64,000 bases of DNA from Pseudodesulfovibrio profundus (GCF_900217235.1 NZ_LT907975.1:2951001-3015000); one strand, 5' to 3'; shown: positions 8,878-18,472, numbered from the stretch's first letter. Made by a program: numbers and translations. Notes: a model not told the origin generated them from the letters alone.

Positions 8878-9047
8878 ATGAAAACACCCATATCATACAC
8901 ATTCTTTTGTGGACGCGGGTGGCTCAATGTCAAGCGGCCCGAGTCTTAGAAGCGTGCTGAAGCAAGCCTTCTCCTGTCTGGAGACGGCTCCTTTTCGCAC
9001 GCAGTTTGAGAACCGGAAACCGTTGGCTCGTAGTCATCGGTTTTTTT
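8878..9047 (+). promoter_or_regulatory. Structured leader with attenuator-like terminator before trpB2
   Basis: The 280-bp leader of the tryptophan synthase gene holds several hairpins. A short open frame at 8878-8952 would encode a peptide ending in PES with one Trp codon (GRGWLN). It is followed by a long stem GCGTGC / GCACGC (about 8952-9002) with an inner TCTCC/GGAGA hairpin. At 9017-9047 there is a clear intrinsic terminator: AAACCG-T-TGGCT, CGT loop, AGTCA-T-CGGTTT, then a T run. A terminator between promoter and gene implies attenuation, perhaps by tryptophan supply. A single Trp codon is weak evidence, and the sensing mechanism is not established. Confidence 0.5.
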
Positions 9048-9128
9048 ATGCAATCGATTTTATTCAGGCGCACGGGGAAGCTGTAGCGCCTCGAACGAGG
9101 TCTCAAAACTGTATTGGAGTGCAATTCC

Positions 9129-10472
9129 ATGCCAAAGAAAATTTACCTGCCCCAGGACGAGATGCCGACACAGTGGTACAACCCCATGCCGGATCTGCCG
9201 ACCCCCCTGGCTCCTCCTCTTAACCCGGCCACCATGGAACCCCTGAAGCCGGAAGACCTTTCCCCCATTTTCCCAGATTCACTTATTGCCCAGGAAATGA
9301 GTGAGGAGCGTTTCATCGACATTCCAGAAGCTGTTCTGGATGTATACAAAATCTGGCGTCCCTCTCCACTGGTTCGTGCGGAAAAGCTCGAAAAGGCCAT
9401 TGGTGCCAAGTGTAAGATATTCTACAAAGACGAGTCCGGCTCTCCAGCCGGTTCGCACAAGCCGAACACCTCTGTTCCACAGGCGTACTACAACAAGATG
9501 GAAGGCGTAGAACGACTGGCTACCGAGACCGGTGCCGGGCAGTGGGGTACGGCCCTCTCCTTTGCCTGTTCCCAGTTTGACATGGAGTGCGTGGTATACA
9601 TGGTCAAGGTCTCCTATGAGATGAAACCGTACCGCAAAATGCTCATCAATACCTATGGCGGCACTATCTTTGCCTCGCCTTCGGAAGAGACCCGCACCGG
9701 CCGTGAGATGCTGGAAAAAGACCCGGACTGTAAAGGATCACTCGGCCTTGCCATCTCAGAAGCCGTGGAAGATGCCGCCACCCATGACAACACCAAGTAT
9801 GCGCTGGGTTCGGTGTTGAACCACGTCCTCATTCACCAGACCATCACTGGCCTGGAAGTGAAAAAGCAGTTGGAAATGGTCGGCGAAAAGGCCACTCATC
9901 TGGTCGCCTGCGTCGGTGGCGGTTCCAACTTCGGCGGACTGGTGTTCCCCTTCCTGCCCGAAAAATTGGAAGGTGATCCGGTCAAGTTCATTCCAGTGGA
10001 ACCCAAGGCTTGCCCGACATTGACTCGTGGCGAATACCGTTATGATTTCGGTGACATGGCTCGTCTGACCCCGCTGGTCAAGATGCACACCCTGGGGCAT
10101 GACTTCATGCCTGCCCCAATCCATGCCGGTGGCTTGCGCTACCATGGCGATGCTCCCATCGTCTGCAATATCGTGGAAGAAGGGCTGTGCGATCCCGTTG
10201 CCTACTTCCAGACCGAATGCTTCGAGGCAGCCAAGCTCTTCTTGCAGACCGAAGGCTTCCTGCCTGCTCCAGAGACCTCTCACGCCATCAAGGGCGCCAT
10301 CGAAGCGGCCAAGACCGCTGGTCCTGATGACGTTGTGGTCTTCCTGTACTCCGGCCACGGCATGCTCGACCTTGCTTCCTACGATGCCTTCAACCAGGGC
10401 CTGCTGACCAACTTCGAGTTGCCCCAGCGCGATATCGAAGAGGCACTCAAGGCGTGCCCCAAGGTAGATTAA
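9129..10472 (+). CDS. trpB2: Tryptophan synthase beta subunit, TrpB2 type
   Basis: PLP enzyme that joins indole and serine to make tryptophan. The 447-residue length, the long N-terminal extension and the motif [12 protein letters not shown] (PLP lysine at about 111) mark the TrpB2 group rather than the shorter TrpB1. The glycine-rich phosphate loop is [10 protein letters not shown]. The ATG at 9129 is chosen because the upstream TTGGAG is the ribosome site, not a start codon. TrpB2 enzymes often act without TrpA or salvage indole. No other trp gene is nearby. A strong terminator follows. Confidence 0.93.
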   Translation: MPKKIYLPQDEMPTQWYNPMPDLPTPLAPPLNPATMEPLKPEDLSPIFPDSLIAQEMSEERFIDIPEAVLDVYKIWRPSPLVRAEKLEKAIGAKCKIFYKDESGSPAGSHKPNTSVPQAYYNKMEGVERLATETGAGQWGTALSFACSQFDMECVVYMVKVSYEMKPYRKMLINTYGGTIFASPSEETRTGREMLEKDPDCKGSLGLAISEAVEDAATHDNTKYALGSVLNHVLIHQTITGLEVKKQLEMVGEKATHLVACVGGGSNFGGLVFPFLPEKLEGDPVKFIPVEPKACPTLTRGEYRYDFGDMARLTPLVKMHTLGHDFMPAPIHAGGLRYHGDAPIVCNIVEEGLCDPVAYFQTECFEAAKLFLQTEGFLPAPETSHAIKGAIEAAKTAGPDDVVVFLYSGHGMLDLASYDAFNQGLLTNFELPQRDIEEALKACPKVD

Positions 10473-10494
10473 CACACCAATAATGTCCGTTGAC

Positions 10495-10526
10495 AGCCCG
10501 GCCTGAATGTTCAGGCCGGGCTTTTT
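10495..10526 (+). terminator. Terminator of trpB2
   Basis: A perfect 12-bp stem (AGCCCGGCCTGA / TCAGGCCGGGCT) with a 4-base loop and a following T run. Confidence 0.94.
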
Positions 10527-10599
10527 GTTTGTTTCTTGCCAATCAGTCACCGGGCCTGTTAATTAGAGTGGAGCAACATATCGCCAAGGAGATGCAATA

Positions 10600-11058
10600 A
10601 TGAAACGATACACCATGGGCATTGTCGCCCTGACTTTGATGCTGGGCATGGTCATGCTGGCTGGTTGCGGTTCCAAGGAAGCCGCCCCGTTGAATACCGA
10701 GACCATCAAGAGCCGACTGCTTGACAAAAAGTGGACGTGCCAGAAGATGGTTGAGCGGGAAGTACGGAGTGAAACAAAGCCGTACATGGAGTTCAAGGCG
10801 GATGGTACGGTTGTCGGCAATGGTGGCTGCAATGATTTCCGTGGGCAGTACACCCTTGATGCCGAAGATATTTCTTTTGGTCCTTTAGCTTCCACACGCA
10901 AGGCGTGCATGGGCGCTCTGGGCGAACTGGAGTTCTCTTTCCACACGCTGCTGTCCAAGGTCGATCGATTGCAGGTGGAAGAAGATGAACTGCTGTTGTT
11001 CATAGGCAACAATCCGGTCCCGATGGTCTTTACCGTTGATGACGGTGGACTGTGGTAA
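10600..11058 (+). CDS. META-domain lipoprotein 1
   Basis: An exported lipoprotein of 152 residues: a hydrophobic signal of about 22 residues ends in the lipobox LAGC. The mature part is a META domain, related to HslJ, with the typical GNGGCNDFRGQYT segment and a later conserved cysteine (KACMG). HslJ-type proteins are linked to envelope stress and novobiocin tolerance, but the precise role is unknown. The start has AAGGAG 9 bases upstream. A second META lipoprotein follows within six bases, so the pair is probably a tandem duplication transcribed as one unit. Confidence 0.85.
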   Translation: MKRYTMGIVALTLMLGMVMLAGCGSKEAAPLNTETIKSRLLDKKWTCQKMVEREVRSETKPYMEFKADGTVVGNGGCNDFRGQYTLDAEDISFGPLASTRKACMGALGELEFSFHTLLSKVDRLQVEEDELLLFIGNNPVPMVFTVDDGGLW

Positions 11059-11063
11059 CAACC

Positions 11064-11531
11064 ATGAAGAACGCAAAGAGGATTCTCTCGCAGATACTGG
11101 CGGTTTCGCTGGTTTTGGCGTTCTTGAGCGGGTGTGCAGTCAAGCAGCAGGAACCACTCTCGGCTCCTGTCATGGATGATGCGACCATAATCAGCCATTT
11201 GGCCGGAAAGGTGTGGGTGGCGGAATACATTCACGGCAAGCCCGTGATTGATATGAGTCATACATCCATGGTGTTTGCGGAGAACGGCACGGTCAAAGGT
11301 CGTGGCGGTTGCAACAGCTTCTCCGGGACCTATGAAATGAAAGATGGCATCATCTCGTTCGGGCATATGGCCGCAACCATGAAGCTGTGTCCTGAAGCGA
11401 TCAATGATCAGGAATTCCGGTTTTTTCAATCGCTCAAAGAGAAGCACGCCGTGGCCTTCAAGAACGGGCTGCTTATCCTGACGCCCGACTCCGGGGAACC
11501 CTCATCATTCGCTGTTCATAATACAAACTAG
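11064..11531 (+). CDS. META-domain lipoprotein 2
   Basis: Second member of the pair, 155 residues. A signal sequence ends in the lipobox LSGC near residue 22. The META domain shows GRGGCNSFSGTYE and the later conserved cysteine (MKLCPEA). The ATG at 11064 gives a normal signal peptide; a GTG four codons upstream would overlap the preceding gene. The two mature domains share the same pattern but differ at many positions, so the duplication is not recent. A terminator follows directly. Confidence 0.84.
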   Translation: MKNAKRILSQILAVSLVLAFLSGCAVKQQEPLSAPVMDDATIISHLAGKVWVAEYIHGKPVIDMSHTSMVFAENGTVKGRGGCNSFSGTYEMKDGIISFGHMAATMKLCPEAINDQEFRFFQSLKEKHAVAFKNGLLILTPDSGEPSSFAVHNTN

Positions 11532-11533
11532 AA

Positions 11534-11572
11534 AAACGTCCTGCTTCGTCATCGGAGCAGGACGTTTCTTTT
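11534..11572 (+). terminator. Terminator of the META lipoprotein pair
   Basis: A 12-bp perfect stem (AAACGTCCTGCT / AGCAGGACGTTT) with a 10-base loop, then CTTTT. Confidence 0.9.
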
Positions 11573-11610
11573 CGGCTCATCTGACAGGGCGAATTCACCC
11601 CACCAATTGC

Positions 11611-12717
11611 TTATTGTTTCAGCGTATTCTTCAGGCGCATGATCCGGTCATAGGAACGGCTGATCCGTTTGCGTGGGATGACGCCGGTTTCGACCAGTTC
11701 CTTTATGATTCCATGTGCGGTGGGAGCAACATCCTCGTCAAAGGTGATGTTGTTGCCGAAAAGCAGGATGTCGGCCCCGGCTTCGATGGCGAGTTGGATG
11801 GCTTTGGCTCGGCCGAATGCATCGGTTATGGCGCGCATGTCCATATCATCGGTGATGACAACGCCGTTGAATCCGAGACGTTCCCGCAAAAGACCCGTGA
11901 TGATGGCCTTTGAAAGAGTCGCCGGATAGATGGGGTCGAGCTTTCCATTGAAAATATGGGCGGTCATGATCATCTGCACTGAGCCGTTACCGATCAATGT
12001 GCGATACGGGATCAATTCGGATTCTGACCATGTGTTGGTGACGTCGGTTACGCCGTAGTGGCTGTCTGCTCCTGCGCTTCCGTGGCCGGGAAAATGTTTC
12101 AGGCTGCCAACTATTCCCTGCTGCGCGAACGCCTCGAGGAAAATGGCGTTGCAGCGTGTTACGCGACTCGGGTCGGATGAAAAGCTCCTGCCTATCTTGC
12201 CGATGGCCGGACTGTTCGGGTTGACGTTAACATCCGCGACCGGAGAGAAATTCATGTTGAATCCGGCGGCGTCGAGTGTGGATGCTATGGACCTGGCTGC
12301 CTTGTGGACGGCAGCATCGTCCTGACTGCCGAGTGTCTGGGCCGAAGGTGTTGGGGGAAATCCGTATTTGGCTTTGAGGCGTTGCACATTGCCGCCTTCC
12401 TGATCCACGGCGATAAACAGCGGGATATCTGCGGCCGACTGCAAGGATTCAGTAAGTGAGGCAACCTGTTTGGGGCTGCGGATATTGCGTTTCCTGTTGT
12501 ACCAGCGGGACATGTCTTTATCGAAAAGAATAACGCCGCCCACATGGTATTGCGTGATATCACGAATTACCGGTGCATCCTCCGGTGCCGAGTAGCCGCG
12601 AAATCCGACCATGAGCATCTGTCCGATCATGATATCAAGCTCCTCGTCCTGCGAATGGGCAGTGGCGGGCGCGATGATCGTGATGATGAGCAGAAAAGCG
12701 GTCAGGTATGTGCGCAT
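11611..12717 (-). CDS. Exported glycoside hydrolase family 3 (NagZ-like)
   Basis: Family 3 glycosidase with a cleavable signal peptide (first ~22 residues, ending ATAHS), total 368 residues. Motifs of beta-N-acetylglucosaminidases are clear: DQEGGNVQRL, KHFPGHGSAGADSHYG with the catalytic His/Asp dyad loop, and the nucleophile Asp in VITDDMDM. NagZ of E. coli is cytoplasmic and recycles peptidoglycan; the signal peptide here points to a periplasmic or secreted enzyme instead. The start follows GGAG. It stands alone and is divergent from the rhomboid gene. Confidence 0.93.
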   Translation of the reverse strand: MRTYLTAFLLIITIIAPATAHSQDEELDIMIGQMLMVGFRGYSAPEDAPVIRDITQYHVGGVILFDKDMSRWYNRKRNIRSPKQVASLTESLQSAADIPLFIAVDQEGGNVQRLKAKYGFPPTPSAQTLGSQDDAAVHKAARSIASTLDAAGFNMNFSPVADVNVNPNSPAIGKIGRSFSSDPSRVTRCNAIFLEAFAQQGIVGSLKHFPGHGSAGADSHYGVTDVTNTWSESELIPYRTLIGNGSVQMIMTAHIFNGKLDPIYPATLSKAIITGLLRERLGFNGVVITDDMDMRAITDAFGRAKAIQLAIEAGADILLFGNNITFDEDVAPTAHGIIKELVETGVIPRKRISRSYDRIMRLKNTLKQ

Positions 12718-12813
12718 GATGACTCCGTGTTTTTCTTATGTATATGCATCACGGTGCACTCTTTCAAGGGGAAACAGGATTGACGTCAGCTTCAATTGCT
12801 CTATCATTTGCGT

Positions 12814-13842
12814 ATGTCGAACGAATCAACCCCTCCCGGCGTTCTATCCCGTACTTTTCGGCCCCAATGGGTGGACATCGCGTCCGAATTATATGGTGTG
12901 GAACCAGATAGTTCCGAGTGCAGGCTGGATCACGCCACGGCAAAACTGTGGACGCTGATTCTTGCTTCCCGTGCCATCCCGTACCGAATGCGTAATCGTT
13001 CGGCAGAGGAGGGGGGCGGCCACAGTGTGCAGACGCAGGCCTGGTCATTGGAGCGGGCTGTCGAAGAAATCCGGTTACACCGCGATGAAAACGTACCCGA
13101 TGGTCGGGGGATGTTTCTCCACGATTTGCGCCCAGTAGGAGGAAGGGAAGCCACCATGGCCCTCATGCTGTGCATGCTTCTTTTCTTCTGGATATATAAT
13201 CGAACCTATCCGGCCATTGCCATGTTTCCGCAGAAATGGCTGAATCATGGTAGCGCTGACGCTCTCGAAATTCTCAACGGAGAATGGTGGCGTGTCTTCA
13301 CGGCCCTGACCCTGCATGGCGATGGCGCGCACGTATTGGGTAACGCGATCATCGGCGGTGTCTTCATCTGGCTGGCGGCGCGCAGACTTGGCTCCGGGCT
13401 GGCCTGGATTCTGGCCATTCTGGGCGGTGGTATGGGCAACTGGATCAATGCCATGGTGCTTGGGCCACCGCATAATTCCATCGGGTTCTCCACGGCATCC
13501 TTTGCCGCAGCAGGGCTTCTGGCCGGAGTTGCCAGTTTTCATGTGGGCGGGGGACAACACGGTTTGGGCAGCGGGAGTATTGTTCAGCGATTCCTTCGAT
13601 TTCTCAGTTCCGCGCTGATCCCGTTTGCAGCGGGACTCGGGTTGCTGGCCATGCTTGGCGCTGGCGAGGACACCGATCTTGGCGCGCACCTGTTCGGCTT
13701 TGTTAGCGGCCTTGGTTTGGGTACGCTGACCGGGCTGCTTGTCTCCCGAACTGGTCTCCCGACCCGCGGATTTGACATCGGACTATATATTTGTGCCATG
13801 GGTCTGATATTGGCGGCATGGGGGTTGGCGTGGTTGGCATGA
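12814..13842 (+). CDS. Rhomboid-family intramembrane serine protease
   Basis: A membrane protease of about 342 residues. A soluble N-terminal part of some 110 residues precedes seven hydrophobic segments. The catalytic serine lies in GFSTAS (about residue 226) and the partner histidine in LGAHLFGF (about 292); the HGDGAHVLGN segment matches the rhomboid loop histidine and asparagine. The start at ATG 12814 is chosen over an upstream TTG. Substrates cannot be predicted. The zinc importer genes begin 53 bases downstream on the same strand. Confidence 0.87.
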   Translation: MSNESTPPGVLSRTFRPQWVDIASELYGVEPDSSECRLDHATAKLWTLILASRAIPYRMRNRSAEEGGGHSVQTQAWSLERAVEEIRLHRDENVPDGRGMFLHDLRPVGGREATMALMLCMLLFFWIYNRTYPAIAMFPQKWLNHGSADALEILNGEWWRVFTALTLHGDGAHVLGNAIIGGVFIWLAARRLGSGLAWILAILGGGMGNWINAMVLGPPHNSIGFSTASFAAAGLLAGVASFHVGGGQHGLGSGSIVQRFLRFLSSALIPFAAGLGLLAMLGAGEDTDLGAHLFGFVSGLGLGTLTGLLVSRTGLPTRGFDIGLYICAMGLILAAWGLAWLA

Positions 13843-13895
13843 CCGCGTGGGTGTGCTAGTTTTCCGGGATTGAAGCACTTTTTCAGGAGTAATCT

Positions 13896-14714
13896 GTGGC
13901 TGACCCAGTGATTGAAATTCAGGATGTTTCCCTCTCATTCGGTACCGTTCCGGTCTTGGACAATGTCTCCCTGACTGTCGAGCGCGGCGATTTCATGGCT
14001 GTGCTCGGCCCCAATGGGGGAGGAAAATCCACATTGCTCAAGATCATGCTTGGGCTGCTCAAGCCCGATAGCGGGTCTGTTTCCGTTCTGGGCGAAGCAC
14101 CCGGGATGGTCGGGGAGCGAATCGGATATCTTCCACAATACACCCATGTTTCAAGCTTCTTTCCCATTACCGTCGTCGATGCCGTGCTCATGGGAACCGT
14201 ACGTCCGGGCCTGATGGGGTTGAGCGGGCTATCTCGTCCAACAAAGGAACTGGACAAGGCAAAGGAAGCCCTTGAACGGGTGGACATGCTCGACCATGCC
14301 GATCGACGTCTGGCAGGACTTTCAGGCGGGCAACGGCAGCGGGTGTTCATTGCACGCGCATTGGTCGGCTCTCCCGAATTGCTTCTACTGGATGAGCCCA
14401 CGGCGAGCGTTGATTCAAGCCACCGGAGTTCCCTTTTTTCCCTGCTCACGAAACTGAACCGCGAGATGACCGTAATCATGGTCAGCCACGATATTTCCTC
14501 GCTGGCATCAGGAGTCAAATCCGTTGCCTGCGTCAATCGCGATCTGCACTTCCACAAGGCCCCGGAGATCACCAGAGACATGTATAAAATGAGCTATGGC
14601 GGTGATGGGGATAATTGCTGCCCGGTGGAGCTGGTAACTCACGGCGATCTGCCGCATCGGGTGCTTGGTTTTCATGGCGTGTCGGATTCTTCCGATGAGG
14701 AGGAATCCAAATGA
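13896..14714 (+). CDS. znuC: Metal ABC transporter ATP-binding protein (ZnuC-like)
   Basis: ATPase of a zinc/manganese ABC importer, 272 residues. Walker A is GPNGGGKSTLL, the signature is LSGGQRQR, Walker B is LLLLDEPTA, and the switch histidine follows in VSHDIS. The C-terminal tail carries two adjacent cysteines (NCCPVE) and an acidic end, as often seen in ZnuC/MntB-type ATPases. The GTG start has AGGAG upstream. The last codons overlap the permease start (ATGA), so translation is coupled. No solute-binding protein (ZnuA) is next to it. Confidence 0.9.
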   Translation: MADPVIEIQDVSLSFGTVPVLDNVSLTVERGDFMAVLGPNGGGKSTLLKIMLGLLKPDSGSVSVLGEAPGMVGERIGYLPQYTHVSSFFPITVVDAVLMGTVRPGLMGLSGLSRPTKELDKAKEALERVDMLDHADRRLAGLSGGQRQRVFIARALVGSPELLLLDEPTASVDSSHRSSLFSLLTKLNREMTVIMVSHDISSLASGVKSVACVNRDLHFHKAPEITRDMYKMSYGGDGDNCCPVELVTHGDLPHRVLGFHGVSDSSDEEESK

Positions 14715-15514
14715 TCGAGCTGCTCCAATTCGATTTCATGCAAAACGCCCTTGTGGCCGGTCTGCTGGCCAGCATCATCTGCGGCATTGTGGGCACGCTC
14801 GTTGTGGTCAATCGGATAGTCTTCATCTCCGGTGGTATTGCCCATGCGTCCTATGGCGGCGTCGGGCTGGCCTTCTTTTTCGGCCTGCCCATCCTGCCTG
14901 TGACAACGATATTCACCCTGTTCACCGCGTTGATCATGGCCTTGGTGACCCTGCGCGCCCGGGAACGCTCGGATACGGTTATCGGCGTACTGTGGGCAGC
15001 GGGTATGGCGCTGGGTATCATCCTGCTCGACTTGTCCCCCGGCTACAATGTGGACCTGATGAGTTATCTCTTCGGTTCGATTCTGGCAGTACCACGCTCT
15101 GATCTCTGGATAATGGCCGGACTCGCCGCAGTGGTATTGCTGGTGGTCTTTGCCTGCTACAGAGGCTTTCAGGTCATGTCCTTTGACGAGGAATTCGCCA
15201 GAAGCCGCGGCGTCCCGGTGGGAGTGCTCCATTTTGTGCTCATCGCACTGGTGGGACTGAGTGTCGTGATGATCATCCGGGTGGTCGGTTTGATTCTGGT
15301 CATAGCGCTGCTGACCATCCCGCCCTTCATTGCCGAGCGGCGAACCCGTTCGTTGAGTGCCATGATGCTGGTATCGACTCTACTGAGCGTGGCGTTCACC
15401 GTTGTCGGCCTGCTGGTATCGGCCATGGCGGATATCACGTCAGGCGCTACGATCATCGCAGTTGCTGCGACCTCGTTTTTTCTTTCGTTTCTGCTGCCCG
15501 AGAAAAAGGCATAG
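14711..15514 (+). CDS. znuB: Metal ABC transporter permease (ZnuB-like)
   Basis: Inner-membrane permease of the ABC-3 family, 267 residues with about eight hydrophobic segments. Family motifs include the GGIAHASYGGVG loop near residue 38, and EEFARSRGVP before the later helices. It pairs with the ATPase encoded just upstream, with a 4-base overlap. Zinc is the most likely substrate by family, but manganese or iron transporters share this fold. The substrate-binding lipoprotein must be encoded elsewhere. Confidence 0.9.
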   Translation: MIELLQFDFMQNALVAGLLASIICGIVGTLVVVNRIVFISGGIAHASYGGVGLAFFFGLPILPVTTIFTLFTALIMALVTLRARERSDTVIGVLWAAGMALGIILLDLSPGYNVDLMSYLFGSILAVPRSDLWIMAGLAAVVLLVVFACYRGFQVMSFDEEFARSRGVPVGVLHFVLIALVGLSVVMIIRVVGLILVIALLTIPPFIAERRTRSLSAMMLVSTLLSVAFTVVGLLVSAMADITSGATIIAVAATSFFLSFLLPEKKA

Positions 15515-15517
15515 GAC

Positions 15518-15934
15518 TTACTGTAAAATCTTTCTGAGCCAGAGCTGGAATTGCGGTTCGATTTCTCCACCCACCCGTGAAAGATCGGGATGGGAGCGCA
15601 CGTAGAGCACATCCAGTCTGTTCCCGGGCTTGAAGCGTACCCATATGTCTTTGGGCAGTGGCGCCGTTGCGTATCGAACAATGCCATCCTGATCGAGATA
15701 TTTGTAATCAATGAGAAATTTTTCGTTGTCGGTGGCACCGGTGTCTGTTCGCACCTGCGTGACGATGCCGGTGGTTCTGGTTTCACCATAGAGCCTGAAT
15801 CGCTCTTCCCGCAGTATCTCATAGGGTAACTGCGAAAAGATCAGGATAATGAGAGCAATAGCGCCTATGCCGGTTAGAAATCGCATGATTTTCTGGCTGC
15901 GCGTACGGTGCTTTTTGGGTGGAAAATAAACCAT
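15518..15934 (-). CDS. Membrane-anchored DUF3592-like protein
   Basis: A 138-residue protein with a short basic N-terminus, one hydrophobic segment (about residues 20-38), and a beta-rich extracytoplasmic part. The pattern TGIVTQVRTDTG, then YKYLDQDG and GNRLDVLYVRSHPDLSRV, resembles DUF3592 proteins. The function of that family is not known. The start is uncertain: the ATG at 15934 lacks a good ribosome site. It is convergent with znuB, and the stops are only a few bases apart. Confidence 0.6.
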   Translation of the reverse strand: MVYFPPKKHRTRSQKIMRFLTGIGAIALIILIFSQLPYEILREERFRLYGETRTTGIVTQVRTDTGATDNEKFLIDYKYLDQDGIVRYATAPLPKDIWVRFKPGNRLDVLYVRSHPDLSRVGGEIEPQFQLWLRKILQ

Positions 15935-16082
15935 GTCCGTTGATACACCGGGGACAATGTATGTGCAAGTCGGTGGCAAAAGGTTGGCTACAATCTCCCT
16001 TGCCTTTTTCTGTATGAACGATAGGATAGCTGGGATACGCCGGAGGGAAACAGGGTTCCCTTCAAATGAACCAAAGGAAGAC

Positions 16083-16460
16083 ATGCTGAGCATTCATGAA
16101 CTAGAGGAAAGCATCCTGCGAATGACCATGGCCGTGCGCCAGGGGGAAGCAGCAGATGTGGCGCGCAGCTTCGGAGAAGATCCGGACAAGGAAACACGGC
16201 CGCTTGGCTGGTGGGTCCTGGCGTGTGGGGAACCGCTGGACATTCAGTCTGAGGAAAAGCGGAACGCGTCACGTGAAAAACTGCTTCTTGAGGTCCGTAT
16301 GGCAGGTGTGGTTCTGCCGGAAAATGTCTGGGTGTGGGATGAAAGCGGCAATGCACAACTGGTTATCGCCACTGTGCCGACGCTGGAACGAGCCGAACGG
16401 CTGTCCCGTCACCTGGGGAGCAAGGGGTTGAACATCCGTATTAGGCGGGAGAAGATATGA
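16083..16460 (+). CDS. Hypothetical soluble protein
   Basis: I do not recognise this protein of about 125 residues. It is acidic, without signal or membrane segments. The start at 16083 is preferred because AAGGA lies upstream; an open frame continues 50 codons further up but overlaps the divergent gene. The C-terminal half (VATVPTLERAERLSRHLGSKG) looks like an alpha/beta fold. A terminator follows. Confidence 0.55.
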   Translation: MLSIHELEESILRMTMAVRQGEAADVARSFGEDPDKETRPLGWWVLACGEPLDIQSEEKRNASREKLLLEVRMAGVVLPENVWVWDESGNAQLVIATVPTLERAERLSRHLGSKGLNIRIRREKI

Positions 16461-16487
16461 CGATTCATTTTACTGCAATTCAGTAAA

Positions 16488-16516
16488 GGCTCGTCATGCG
16501 GCGAGTCTTTTTTTTT
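16488..16516 (+). terminator. Terminator after the 16083 gene
   Basis: A 6-bp stem (GGCTCG / CGAGTC, one G-T pair) with an 8-base loop and a run of nine T. Confidence 0.75.
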
Positions 16517-16667
16517 GACAAAAGCGCTCGCAGCTCAATGCAAATACGGTAAAGGGAAATGTGTCGGGGGGGGGACACCATCTGGTCTGACAGGTGCTTC
16601 CCGTTTGATCGGAACTGCTGTGCAGGGGGGACGTCGCACAGTGAAAACAGATTTTATGTCCACCAAA

Positions 16668-16704
16668 AAGAAAAGCGTTGCCGTTTGACCGGCAACGCTT
16701 TTTG
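16668..16704 (-). terminator. Terminator of gmhA
   Basis: A perfect 12-bp stem (AAAGCGTTGCCG / CGGCAACGCTTT) with a 6-base loop. T runs flank both sides, so it can act in either direction; gmhA ends 9 bases away. Confidence 0.92.
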
Positions 16705-16713
16705 TCGTTTGAA

Positions 16714-17334
16714 TTATCCTTCCTGGGGTAGGAAGGGCGTCAGCTCTGCAACCGCCTCGAACAGGAAGTGATCCACCAGATGACACATCATGTGTGCTGC
16801 TGCGATGTGGATTTCCTGAATCACGGGCGTATCGCCGGAGGGCACGGTCACCAGAAAGTCGGAAACCGACGCCATTTCACCACCAGTCTGGCCGGACAGG
16901 CCCACGGTGATGATCTCGTTTCGCTTTGCTTCACGCATGGCGCGGATGACGTTGGAGCTGGTGCCGGAAGTGGAAAGCCCCACGAGCATGTCGCCCGGCC
17001 TGCCGAGGGCCTGCAACTGCTTGGAGAACACTTCGTCAAAGCTGTAATCGTTGCCGATGGCGGTGAGGGCGGATGTGTCGGTGGTCAGTGCCAGACCGGG
17101 AAGGGGCGGGCGCTCCAGCTTGAAGCGGTTGGTGAACTCGGCAGCCAGATGTTGGCTGTCGGCTGCACTGCCGCCATTGCCGCAAAACATGATCTTGCCG
17201 CCGTTAGCCAGGCAGACGGCCATGGCTCTGGCTATCTCGACGACCAGTTCCCCTTTGGTCTCGAAAAAGGTTTTTCGAGCCAGCAGTCCGGCTTTGGCGT
17301 GGTCCATGACTTTTTTGAGCGCAGCTTCAGACAT
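16714..17334 (-). CDS. gmhA: Sedoheptulose-7-phosphate isomerase
   Basis: First step of ADP-heptose synthesis for the LPS inner core: sedoheptulose 7-phosphate to D-glycero-D-manno-heptose 7-phosphate. The SIS-fold motifs are FCGNGGSAADSQHLAAEFTNRF, split as CGNGGSAADSQH and AAEFTNRF, then STSGTSSNV for phosphate binding, and HMMCHLVDH near the C-terminus. About 206 residues from the ATG at 17334, which has AAGGA upstream; the frame extends 27 codons further without support. It is a single gene here, flanked by its own terminator. Confidence 0.94.
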   Translation of the reverse strand: MSEAALKKVMDHAKAGLLARKTFFETKGELVVEIARAMAVCLANGGKIMFCGNGGSAADSQHLAAEFTNRFKLERPPLPGLALTTDTSALTAIGNDYSFDEVFSKQLQALGRPGDMLVGLSTSGTSSNVIRAMREAKRNEIITVGLSGQTGGEMASVSDFLVTVPSGDTPVIQEIHIAAAHMMCHLVDHFLFEAVAELTPFLPQEG

Positions 17335-17538
17335 ATATCTATCCTTAAAAATGGTGTGATTTCGGTTGACCGAGATTATAGCAAATCTGCCCATGGTGCA
17401 ATGAAACAACGTCACCGCTCCGGGGGCTGTGGGTAATAAAGACTTTTATTCGGTTGCAATTTGCGGTAATCGACCGCTTGGGCTGACGCCCACGTACCGG
17501 AACATGTAAAAAAGACCAAGCGAAAAAAGAAGAAGATC

Positions 17539-18414
17539 ATGACCGAATCCAAGGAAAGCACGGTTCGACTGCTTATCACCTGCCCGGACCAGCCGGGAAT
17601 TGTTGCCTCTGTCAGCCGGTTTCTGCACCGCAAAGGGGCCAATATCATTCATTCCGACCAGCACTCCACTGACCCGGAAGGCGGTCGATTTTTCATGCGC
17701 AACGAATTTTATTTGCCCGGCCTCGACCTTGAGGGGCTGGACGGCCTTCGCGAGGAGTTCGAGAAGGAAGTTACCAGCGGTTTCACCATGGACTGGTCGT
17801 TGAACCCGGTCTGGGAGCCGAAGAAGATGGTTATCCTCTGCTCCAAAGTCGATCACGCCCTGATGGAGCTGCTGTGGCGATGGAAGCGCGGTGATCTGGA
17901 GGCGGATATCGCCATGGTCATTTCCAACCATCCCGACCTGCGCGAGTCGGTGGAGCACTTCGTTCCCTTCCACTATGTTCCGGTCGGCCCGACACTGCGG
18001 GACAAGGTCGCAGCCGAGGACCGTATCATCGAGCTGATGGGAGAAGTCGATATTCTCGTGCTTGCCCGTTACATGCAGATTCTGACGCCGGACTTTGTGG
18101 CGCGTTTCTCCAATCAGATCATCAACATCCACCATTCGTTCCTGCCCGCATTTGTCGGGGCCGATCCCTACAGGCGTGCCTTTGAACGGGGCGTAAAGCT
18201 CATCGGTGCCACGGCGCACTACGTGACCAAGGAACTGGATGAGGGGCCGATCATCGAGCAGGACGTTATTCGGGTCACCCATTCCCATGATGTCGATGCG
18301 CTCAAGAGCCTTGGTGCCGACATCGAGCGCCACGTGCTGGCGCGGGCAGTGAAGTGGCATCTGGAAGACAGGGTCATCGTGGATGGCAACAAGACCATTG
18401 TCTTTCGTCGATAG
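17539..18414 (+). CDS. purU: Formyltetrahydrofolate deformylase
   Basis: Hydrolyses 10-formyl-THF to THF and formate, balancing one-carbon pools and supplying formate. An N-terminal ACT domain (about residues 8-85, starting [17 protein letters not shown]) precedes the formyltransferase-like catalytic domain. The active-site segment [10 protein letters not shown] and the later DEGPIIEQD motif carry the His and Asp used in catalysis. Length of 291 is typical. Formate is a major electron carrier in sulfate reducers, which gives context, but no formate enzyme is nearby. A terminator follows. Confidence 0.95.
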   Translation: MTESKESTVRLLITCPDQPGIVASVSRFLHRKGANIIHSDQHSTDPEGGRFFMRNEFYLPGLDLEGLDGLREEFEKEVTSGFTMDWSLNPVWEPKKMVILCSKVDHALMELLWRWKRGDLEADIAMVISNHPDLRESVEHFVPFHYVPVGPTLRDKVAAEDRIIELMGEVDILVLARYMQILTPDFVARFSNQIINIHHSFLPAFVGADPYRRAFERGVKLIGATAHYVTKELDEGPIIEQDVIRVTHSHDVDALKSLGADIERHVLARAVKWHLEDRVIVDGNKTIVFRR

Positions 18415-18435
18415 CACGATTTCAGGTAAGAAAAT

Positions 18436-18472
18436 AAAACGCCCTGTCAGTTTCGACTGTCAGGGCGTTTTC
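18436..18472 (+). terminator. Terminator of purU
   Basis: AAAACGCCCTG pairs with CAGGGCGTTTT, with an inner CAG/CTG extension. It lies 20 bases after the stop codon. Confidence 0.9.
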
